Of a stretch of 5,184 nucleotides of DNA, positions 1 to 5,184 are shown one piece after another. Both the position numbers and the translations under genes were made by a program. The notes under the pieces were generated by a model. It was not told the DNA's origin and did not search any database. It saw only the letters and a program-made list of their open reading frames with translations. The number at the start of each line of letters is the position of its first letter. Position 1 is the first letter of the stretch. Source of the stretch: Crocinitomix sp. (GTDB lineage: Bacteria > Bacteroidota > Bacteroidia > Flavobacteriales_D > Crocinitomicaceae); assembly GCA_020849935.1 (NCBI GenBank), contig JADZFJ010000327.1, forward strand, positions 1 to 5,184. The letters run 5' to 3'.

Positions 1-576
1 CAACTTTGGAAAATCTATATCGAAGATCAACAATTTAGAACTTTTAAATACACTTATAAATTAGGCGCATTACCTCCCTTTGACAACGAAGCCTTAAAAA
101 AACGAATTGAAAAGATCGTACAACTAATTGAAGAAAAAGGCTGGTCAGGGTACAGCGAAGTTGGAATTGAAGGGGGTGACGCCATCTTTTTTGTGATTCA
201 ACATAGTTTTCCAGGAACGAAATATATGGGGAAATACCTGCCATTAATGATTGAAAAATCGTGCAAAAATGAGGCGAATAAAATCAACACGGCCAAATTA
301 ATTGATCGTCATTTATCACGTGAATATCATCTCCAAATATACGGAACTCAAATAATTTGTCAAACAAAAAATGGCGAAAAAACGTGTAAATTGTATCCAA
401 TAATTGATGAAAAAAACATAGATACCCGTCGCAAAAAATTAGGGTTGAATCCGATTAGTGAATATTTAGAAAGTCAAGACCTCACCTATCAACCAATTGA
501 AAACAGACCTGGTTACGAAGAAATTAAATTAAAAAAGAAGTTTGTTCGAGCGGGGTATTTGAGAATTTTGGAATAA
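1..576 (+). CDS. DUF6624 domain protein, 5'-truncated by the window edge
   Basis: The reading frame is open from base 1 to the TAA at 574-576, giving 191 visible residues; the true start lies to the left. The GTG at 193 is not a credible start, because conserved sequence lies upstream of it. Landmarks, numbered from the first visible residue, match my recollection of the DUF6624 family: a DQ..R motif near 9-13, a GW..Y.EVG segment at 47-55, FVIQHS at 64-69, YLP at 79-81, a DR at 102-103, QIYGTQ at 112-117, and a D.RR..LGL.P..EYL block at 141-156. The visible part has no membrane segment; a signal peptide could lie in the missing N-terminus. The family has no established biochemical role that I know of. 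It is convergent with the neighbouring three-gene unit, 15 bp away, so it is probably not functionally tied to it. Family assignment is from motif recall, not a search. Confidence 0.8.
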   Translation, partial: QLWKIYIEDQQFRTFKYTYKLGALPPFDNEALKKRIEKIVQLIEEKGWSGYSEVGIEGGDAIFFVIQHSFPGTKYMGKYLPLMIEKSCKNEANKINTAKLIDRHLSREYHLQIYGTQIICQTKNGEKTCKLYPIIDEKNIDTRRKKLGLNPISEYLESQDLTYQPIENRPGYEEIKLKKKFVRAGYLRILE

Positions 577-591
577 ACGATTACTTCGAGG

Positions 592-1623
592 TTATTTTTT
601 CGCTTTTCTTTTTTTAAATCGCCAGAAAACCAACCACAAAAATCCCATGGACAAAACGCCGTACCAAAAATATCGATGGGTAATCATTAATTTACAATAA
701 TAAGGCACTAATCGCCAATTAAAAGGCACCTCACCTACTTCATCTTTCCAAAAGTCGACGGAATAAGATTCGAGGGGTTTTAGGGTTTCTCCTGTTAGTG
801 AAACGGTTTCAAAACTCACTTTTCCTTGTTTAACATGCACGTATAACAAAGCATCCCGTTTTAACGCGCGAATGGCTGTTCCAATAATTGAAATTGAATT
901 CGGTTGATCGTGAAAATAAAAAAAGGACGCTGGAGCATTTCCCAAGGATCCTGAAAACAAATAAACCGAGGCATTTTTGCCCATTTCTTTGAGGATTGGT
1001 AGCACCTCTGCCGAATAATTTGTAGCTCCAATTCCTTGAGTATTATCTAAAAACAATCCTTCCATTTCTGGATATGCTTTTGACCAAATGGTGCGGTGGG
1101 TGTAGATAAATACGTGGTCGATTTCACCTAATTTCGTTCGATTTTTAGCCGCTTCTAAAAGCGCCAATTGTTCACCAGAGATGTCCCCATCGTCCAATTC
1201 AGTATCCAACACTAGGTGTAAATCTCGGTGAATTTGAAATTCAAAATATGTTTTTCCAAAATGTTCTTGATAAAAATTTCCAGATAAATCATGGTTGCCA
1301 ACCGAATTGACTAGTGGCATGTTAAGTTGTTGGAAAAGCGAATGTTGATAGTTAGGAAAATCATTTTCAACATCCATAAATAAATCACCTAGACAAACCA
1401 GCATAGATGCATTGCTTGTGTTAATTTGCTCCAAATTTCCTAAAAGTGTGTTGGCCGGATAACCAGATGTATTGGTGCCATCCCCATAAAAATGTCCACT
1501 TACGATAAAGGTATAATCACCTGTCGAATCGACTTGGATTTTTTGTTGGTTAAACGGTGAAACATATTGCGCCGAACCCATCCAAATTTGAGCAAAAACA
1601 AAGATGACTAAAATACCTTTCAC
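592..1623 (-). CDS. Secreted, membrane-anchored calcineurin-like metallophosphoesterase with degenerate metal site
   Basis: This 343-residue protein has the calcineurin-like phosphoesterase motif order. Motif I is SGH (42-44) in place of DxH. Motif II is GD (79-80), motif III is a perfect GNHD (109-112), and motif IV is YTHR with H176. Motif V is SGSLGN (224-229) where GHxH is expected. Three usual metal ligands are therefore replaced (the motif I Asp and both motif V His), so hydrolase activity is uncertain. Residues 1-18 form a signal peptide ending GSA before Q19. Residues 319-334 form a membrane helix followed by a KKRKAKK tail, placing the catalytic-type domain outside the cytoplasm. The GTG start at 1623 is chosen because it gives the complete signal peptide, overlaps the upstream stop by 4 bp, and has a strong ribosome binding site; the next in-frame Met (15) would destroy the signal. 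It is the last gene of the unit. Its substrate is unknown; a phosphorylated glycan or protein is a guess from its CotH-type neighbour. Confidence 0.85.
   Translation of the reverse strand: MKGILVIFVFAQIWMGSAQYVSPFNQQKIQVDSTGDYTFIVSGHFYGDGTNTSGYPANTLLGNLEQINTSNASMLVCLGDLFMDVENDFPNYQHSLFQQLNMPLVNSVGNHDLSGNFYQEHFGKTYFEFQIHRDLHLVLDTELDDGDISGEQLALLEAAKNRTKLGEIDHVFIYTHRTIWSKAYPEMEGLFLDNTQGIGATNYSAEVLPILKEMGKNASVYLFSGSLGNAPASFFYFHDQPNSISIIGTAIRALKRDALLYVHVKQGKVSFETVSLTGETLKPLESYSVDFWKDEVGEVPFNWRLVPYYCKLMITHRYFWYGVLSMGFLWLVFWRFKKRKAKK
1620..1623 (-). other. 4-bp stop/start overlap (GTGA) between CotH-family and phosphoesterase genes
   Basis: On the minus strand the bases GTGA hold the GTG start of the phosphoesterase gene and the TGA stop of the CotH-family gene, in frames offset by one. 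This arrangement is typical of translational coupling or re-initiation and supports co-expression of the two proteins. Confidence 0.85.
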
Positions 1624-4007
1624 GATTTCACCTCCTCTTTTTTACCCGAAAACTCGTAATTTGTACTGTACAAAAGATAGGTCGATGATCCACCCAAATT
1701 TGTGGCCAAATCGACCTTAAACCCTTGTTTACTCTTGGTGATTTCACCCGAATAACAATTAAAAATCGAATGATTATTCAACTCGCTCAATAAATCGATT
1801 TGGTCAAAATTTGAGTACCACGTACTAAAATCGGACGAATAATTAAGCAGTGTCAATTGGCGATAATTTGCTACCGCTGAGGCTTTCATTTCGACATCAC
1901 TCCCGAAGGATGAAATAAACGTACCTCCATTTTTAGCACTAAATTCACTCAACCGAACAAAACAACGATCAAACGTACCAAGCGAATTCATTTGTCCACT
2001 TGCACACTTATTAAAGCTAATTTTAGAAGTAGTGGCTTGAATAAAATCACCCTGTGTTTGCGCGAATTGACACGTTTGAAAACTCAAATCGGCCTGTTTT
2101 GCCTGAATAAAATTTGCCGGTAACGAAACAAAACTACAATTGGAGGCGAGTAATTTTCCGCCATTGAGAACCACTCTAGCATGTGCACTTGGGGTTGAAT
2201 TAACAAGAATTTCTTGATCAACTCCCCCATAAAAAGCTAAGGTGCCTTCCACTACCAACTGTCCGTTTTTTGTAAAAACTAGGGTTTGATTTTTTCTAAG
2301 TTGAAGGGTTTTATTTTGTGGAATTAAAATTCGTTCGGAGACCGTAATTTTTTGTTGCCGAAAAACCCCAATCGAATCGTTGACCCATACAAGGGAAGAA
2401 TCGGCTTGTTTTGGTGGAATATTCAATGAATCTATTGGTGCCAGAGTTCGGTAAGAAGGCAAATCTGCGACAGGAATTTCAAAAACGTGTTTACTGCCGG
2501 GAATATGCGCTTTTAGGATAAGATTCTTTAATTTTTTACTGGTGTAAGGCAATTCTAAAAACCAATAATGCGCATAGGTATTTCTAGCTTTGGCAGGTAG
2601 ATTAAAAACAGGTTGAATCGGAATTTCTTCTTCGCCATCAATCGAAAGCGAGGTAATTTGAATTGGAAAATCGCTAACAGGCGTTACACTGATTTTTAAG
2701 GTTGAATCGGTAGAAGATTCCAAAAAGGCATGAAACGCTTTTGGCAATTGGATGTTTTTCCGAATCAAGGAAATATTTTTAAAATAAGGTTCTAAAGAGA
2801 ATTTTATATAGGCAAATTCATGGGCTAAAATCCCTCTTTTTAAAGACAATTCCTTTTCAATACTTGCGATAAATTGATCAAAATAAGCTTCGTCACAAAT
2901 GCGTTCGAGCTCATGAATATAAGCGGCATAAAAAACAGGATCGGCAAAAAGGCGATCATGAAAATCGAACCCAATTTGTTCATAGTCTTCAGGCGTGCGT
3001 TGTCCTGCAATTTTAATCGTTTCTCGCACGGAAAAACTTTCATAACCAACAGGTTCTACCAAATTGGTTTTTGAATTGTAGAAAAATTTCACATCACTCC
3101 AATCCAACGAATGGTAACCGCCCACTAAATCGATAATTGCATGAAACCTTGCCATTTTTTCGAGGTCAAAAACCTGGGACGTTGTTTTCTCCCCACGTCT
3201 AAAAGCTTCCAATTGCGCGGCACCTTTTAAATAGGTTTCTACTAATTTTGGATCCTCCTCGATTACACCACCGTCGTAAGGTTCAGCGAAAGAGGAAGAA
3301 AATCCTGAATAAGGCTCATCAATGTACACCCCATCTAATTCATCAATTCGCTTTTCCCAATACAATTCCGGATTCCAGCGCAAAATTGCCCCTGGTGGAC
3401 GGTCATTATCGCGTAAAATATGCTGCCCAAAATGTTCTTCGATGGCATAAATTCCTAAATCTTTCTCGTTCAATTGGAGGCGAATAAAATCATATTTTAA
3501 GGCAATAATTCCTTCTGATTTCAAAAGTTCGTGGTAAATCCATTCATACACGTAATTACGTGTGCCTGGGTGCTGTAGCGAAAACCGATACATTCCCATG
3601 ACCTCTTTATCCGTTTTGATTCGAAACGACCATTTTTCACCCTCGAGGTGATCGGTCATGTGCCCTTTTAAGCGAATTTCACCTTGAATGGTATCTTTGC
3701 CTTGAATCACCTTACAATCAACAAAATTATCGCCTTCGTTAATCTGAATTCCACGATCCAAGGCCTCTTGCCGTTTATTTTTCAAAAACTCATAATCTTC
3801 GTCCGAAATAAGGAGTTTAAGTTCTTGTGGTTCAACCGAATTTGCGAGATTTTTATTCTCACGGTAATTTGAAATAAAATCAATCAAATTGTCAAAACCT
3901 TTTGTTTTAACATACCGATTGGCAAAAAAGATGGTGACCACTCCTCCTAACAAGAAGATCAACAGAAAATTCCGAAACAATCGTGCCTTATTAATTTTAA
4001 ACTTCAT
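1620..4007 (-). CDS. Membrane-anchored CotH kinase family protein with C-terminal beta-helix
   Basis: This is a 795-residue protein. Residues 1-11 are basic and cytoplasmic, and 12-29 form a single membrane helix, so the rest should be periplasmic. Residues about 62-420 resemble the CotH/Fam20C-like atypical kinase domain: RLKG (112-115, K114 a candidate nucleotide-binding Lys), W.FRIK (126-131), LGIYAIEEHF (184-193), GGYHSLDWSDVKFFYN (296-311) and EPVGYESF (318-325). CotH relatives phosphorylate secreted proteins, and related Fam20 enzymes can phosphorylate sugars. Where the metal-binding Asp is expected, Glu (E323) is seen, so activity is not assured. Residues about 430-520 look beta-rich and unassigned. 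Residues about 553-715 read as a right-handed parallel beta-helix with 21-22-residue coils, a fold often used for glycan binding. The ATG at 4007 overlaps the upstream polymerase-like gene by 11 bp and has no canonical ribosome site. The context suggests a role in polysaccharide assembly; substrate unknown. Confidence 0.9.
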   Translation of the reverse strand: MKFKINKARLFRNFLLIFLLGGVVTIFFANRYVKTKGFDNLIDFISNYRENKNLANSVEPQELKLLISDEDYEFLKNKRQEALDRGIQINEGDNFVDCKVIQGKDTIQGEIRLKGHMTDHLEGEKWSFRIKTDKEVMGMYRFSLQHPGTRNYVYEWIYHELLKSEGIIALKYDFIRLQLNEKDLGIYAIEEHFGQHILRDNDRPPGAILRWNPELYWEKRIDELDGVYIDEPYSGFSSSFAEPYDGGVIEEDPKLVETYLKGAAQLEAFRRGEKTTSQVFDLEKMARFHAIIDLVGGYHSLDWSDVKFFYNSKTNLVEPVGYESFSVRETIKIAGQRTPEDYEQIGFDFHDRLFADPVFYAAYIHELERICDEAYFDQFIASIEKELSLKRGILAHEFAYIKFSLEPYFKNISLIRKNIQLPKAFHAFLESSTDSTLKISVTPVSDFPIQITSLSIDGEEEIPIQPVFNLPAKARNTYAHYWFLELPYTSKKLKNLILKAHIPGSKHVFEIPVADLPSYRTLAPIDSLNIPPKQADSSLVWVNDSIGVFRQQKITVSERILIPQNKTLQLRKNQTLVFTKNGQLVVEGTLAFYGGVDQEILVNSTPSAHARVVLNGGKLLASNCSFVSLPANFIQAKQADLSFQTCQFAQTQGDFIQATTSKISFNKCASGQMNSLGTFDRCFVRLSEFSAKNGGTFISSFGSDVEMKASAVANYRQLTLLNYSSDFSTWYSNFDQIDLLSELNNHSIFNCYSGEITKSKQGFKVDLATNLGGSSTYLLYSTNYEFSGKKEEVKS
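1628..1636 (-). promoter_or_regulatory. Strong Shine-Dalgarno site for the metallophosphoesterase gene
   Basis: The minus strand reads AGGAGGTGA here, fully complementary to the usual 16S rRNA 3' end. Seven bases separate AGGAGG from the GTG start at 1623-1621. The site lies inside the last codons of the CotH-family gene (encoding Glu-Glu-Val-Lys), so translation of the two genes is probably coupled. Bacteroidota genes generally make little use of Shine-Dalgarno pairing, so a near-perfect site is notable here, though Lys/Glu/Val codons could produce it by chance. Confidence 0.65.
1872..2156 (-). repeat. Degenerate 21-22-residue repeats (beta-helix coils) in the CotH-family protein
   Basis: Residues about 618-712 repeat with a 22-residue, then 21-residue period. 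Cys624, Cys646 and Cys668 are spaced exactly 22 apart. NFIQA (632-636) and DFIQA (654-658) are also 22 apart, and TFISS (696-700) follows two coils later. The pairs FVRLSEFSA and DVEMKASA continue the pattern at 21. The repeats are at protein level only; the DNA is not tandemly duplicated. Stacked Cys/Ser and aliphatic positions are what a parallel beta-helix would show. Confidence 0.65.
3997..4007 (-). other. 11-bp overlap between polymerase-like and CotH-family genes
   Basis: The upstream gene ends with the codons for Asp-Glu-Val and a TAA stop at 3999-3997. The ATG of the CotH-family gene begins at 4007, inside that Asp-Glu stretch, in another frame. No AGGAGG-like element precedes the ATG; only GGTGG directly abuts it, too close to act in the standard way. 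Translation of the second gene is therefore likely to rely on re-initiation by ribosomes finishing the first. Confidence 0.8.
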
Positions 4008-5184
4008 CCACCGATTTGATTGGTTCTTGTACGTAATCCTGCCCCGTTAAGTTACTGATAAAGATGGTTAAAATTACGAGGTAAATTAAGGTAAACGGAT
4101 TAAGCGAAGCCACCAGCCAAGATTCGAAATAAATGTTAAATGCGATGGAAGTGACAAAAGCCAAAATCAAATAATTATTTTTAATTGATTTGGAGATAAT
4201 CGTAAAAATTGCTCCAAAATAGGCAACTAAACCTAGAATCCCTGCATCTAACCACATCGAAAGGTAAGAATTGTGCACGCCCCCCGAATGTCCCATCCTT
4301 GAAAGCCACGCATAATTAGGGCGCATAATGTTTTCGTCATGGCCAAAACCACCCCCAATAAAGAAATAATCTTGAATCTGAATCCATGCAAACCCCCAGG
4401 CAATACTTCTTCCCGAACCTTCTTCAATCGAATCGACCCTGAAATAACTTTGAAGCCCAAAAAATTCTACGATGCCAAGGATTAGATTAAAAATCTGATC
4501 ATTAAACGCCAAAAATCCACTCAATAACACCAAGGCAAAAAACCAGTTCAATTGAATCATTCGGTACATCATATAAAAGAGAAAAATACTCATCATCCCA
4601 TTTCGTGAGCCTGTCCAAATGAGCGATATAAAAATCACGGTAAAAATCAGCACGTTTTCCTTATTGGTAAAGGTGGCAAGTTTAAATTTCCGGACCAGAA
4701 TCCACAAAATAAAAGTCAAATTTAAAATTACCCCTAAGCCATTTGGATTTCCCAAAACACCTTTAAAACGACCAACCCGCATGGCGATATCGGGCGCGAC
4801 AAAACGCAAGACCATGCCAATCATAAACATACCTATAATGAAGGTAATCAACGCTTTCCAAAAACGTTCGCCGTAAAGACGATGAAGTAATAAGGTGTAC
4901 GCTGGTACGACAAAATACAACAACGAAAAAGAAATCGTTTTTTGCAGACCTACTTGAAAATTAATCGATTCACTCAAGGCAATCGAGACAATCACCAAAA
5001 AAGGAATAAAATAAACGATCAATTTTGGGAGGGGACTAAAAACCGCACGATCCTTTAAATAAAACAAAAACAAGGTGAGCGGAATTAAGGGTTTTAAATC
5101 TTTTGCAAATTGCAAATCGTCATACGTCGCATTTTCAACGGGGACATAATCCGAAAGAATCAAGGTCCAAAGTGCCAAAATCAA
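3997..5184 (-). CDS. O-antigen ligase/polymerase family membrane protein (Wzy_C type), N-terminus beyond window
   Basis: The frame is open through base 5184, giving 395 visible residues. The TTG at the very edge is not a supported start, and the first visible residues already lie in a hydrophobic segment. About ten or more membrane helices are visible, around 30-43, 54-71, 84-101, 109-127, 148-164, 176-191, 213-226, 313-331, 337-356 and 362-378. Wzy_C hallmarks are GNPNGLG (145-151), GSRNG (192-196), and a large periplasmic loop with SGRS (R259), GGGFGHDE (277-284) and HNSYL (304-308), followed by D.GILGL (313-319). The family moves undecaprenyl-linked glycans outside the inner membrane, either polymerising repeat units (Wzy) or ligating glycan to an acceptor (WaaL and protein O-glycosylases). 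Sequence alone does not decide between these. It is the most upstream visible gene of the unit and overlaps the CotH-family gene; further exopolysaccharide genes may lie to the right. Confidence 0.9.
   Translation of the reverse strand: MILALWTLILSDYVPVENATYDDLQFAKDLKPLIPLTLFLFYLKDRAVFSPLPKLIVYFIPFLVIVSIALSESINFQVGLQKTISFSLLYFVVPAYTLLLHRLYGERFWKALITFIIGMFMIGMVLRFVAPDIAMRVGRFKGVLGNPNGLGVILNLTFILWILVRKFKLATFTNKENVLIFTVIFISLIWTGSRNGMMSIFLFYMMYRMIQLNWFFALVLLSGFLAFNDQIFNLILGIVEFFGLQSYFRVDSIEEGSGRSIAWGFAWIQIQDYFFIGGGFGHDENIMRPNYAWLSRMGHSGGVHNSYLSMWLDAGILGLVAYFGAIFTIISKSIKNNYLILAFVTSIAFNIYFESWLVASLNPFTLIYLVILTIFISNLTGQDYVQEPIKSVDEV
4249..4443 (-). other. Predicted catalytic periplasmic loop of the O-antigen ligase/polymerase protein
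   Basis: Residues 248-312 of the visible protein form the longest hydrophilic stretch. It contains Arg259 in GSGRS, a glycine-rich GGGFGHDE, and His304-Asn305 in HNSYL. In this family a conserved Arg and the HN pair in the large periplasmic loop are tied to binding of the lipid-linked donor and to transfer. All are intact here, in contrast to the degenerate motifs in the last gene of the unit. Confidence 0.7.

Noticed and set aside
44..244. Minus-strand 66-codon open frame at the left edge
   Set aside because: It is antisense to the DUF6624 coding frame and lacks any independent support.
193..576. GTG at 193 as the start of the plus-strand gene
   Set aside because: The same frame is open to base 1, and family-like sequence (a DQ..R motif and a GW..Y.EVG segment) lies upstream; the gene is cut by the window edge.
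545..591. TTCGAG occurring at 545-550 and again near 585-590 as a possible terminator stem
   Set aside because: The two copies are direct, not inverted, so they cannot pair with each other to form a hairpin.
1523..1532. Recurrent TCGAATCGA-like words (also near 2370 and 4428) as possible protein-binding sites
   Set aside because: They fall inside coding frames, are irregularly spaced, and fit ordinary use of codons such as ATC, GAA and TCG; no site pattern emerges.
2840..3074. Short open frames on both strands inside the CotH-family gene
   Set aside because: They lie wholly within a well-supported coding frame, show no family motifs, and have no plausible translation signals.
3248..3487. 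Plus-strand 79-codon open frame with a basic start (MDPPRLHHRRKVQRKRKK)
   Set aside because: It is antisense to the conserved kinase domain of the CotH-family gene; its composition is what the reverse of that coding sequence would give.
4619..4876. Plus-strand 85-codon open frame opposite the O-antigen ligase/polymerase gene
   Set aside because: It is antisense to conserved membrane helices and the GNPNGLG motif, with no recognisable domain.
5182..5184. TTG at the right edge as the start of the O-antigen ligase/polymerase gene
   Set aside because: It is the first codon in the window, the frame is open to the edge, and the protein begins in a hydrophobic segment; the gene continues outside.

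Overview
The window looks like chromosomal DNA from a Bacteroidota bacterium, most likely in the Flavobacteriales. This rests on the AT-rich composition, codon use rich in AAA, GAA, ATT and TTA, very tight gene packing, and the protein families present. No genus can be named. Almost every base is coding; the only gap is 15 bp between convergent genes. I see no RNA gene, mobile element, CRISPR array or clear terminator.

Left part, plus strand (1-576): the 3' part of a gene for a DUF6624-family protein, open at the left edge. Its function is unknown.

Remainder, minus strand, read from the right edge to the left (5184 to 592): three tightly overlapping genes that look like one transcription unit whose start lies beyond the right edge. 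They are (1) a polytopic membrane protein of the O-antigen ligase/polymerase (Wzy_C) type, missing its N-terminus; (2) a 795-residue membrane-anchored CotH-kinase-family protein with a C-terminal parallel beta-helix; and (3) a 343-residue secreted, C-terminally anchored calcineurin-like metallophosphoesterase. Genes 1 and 2 overlap by 11 bp. Genes 2 and 3 overlap by 4 bp (GTGA), with a near-perfect Shine-Dalgarno sequence ahead of the third gene's GTG start.

The three products all appear to act at the outer face of the inner membrane. A cell-surface polysaccharide assembly role is the natural reading: a glycan polymerase or ligase, a Fam20C/CotH-like kinase that may phosphorylate a secreted glycan or protein, and a phosphoesterase-fold partner. 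The phosphoesterase lacks several canonical metal ligands, and the kinase's presumed metal-binding Asp position holds Glu. Either may therefore be a divergent enzyme or a non-catalytic binding protein. This kinase-like plus phosphatase-like pair, translationally coupled to a glycan polymerase, is the most interesting aspect of the window. The functional link is inference.
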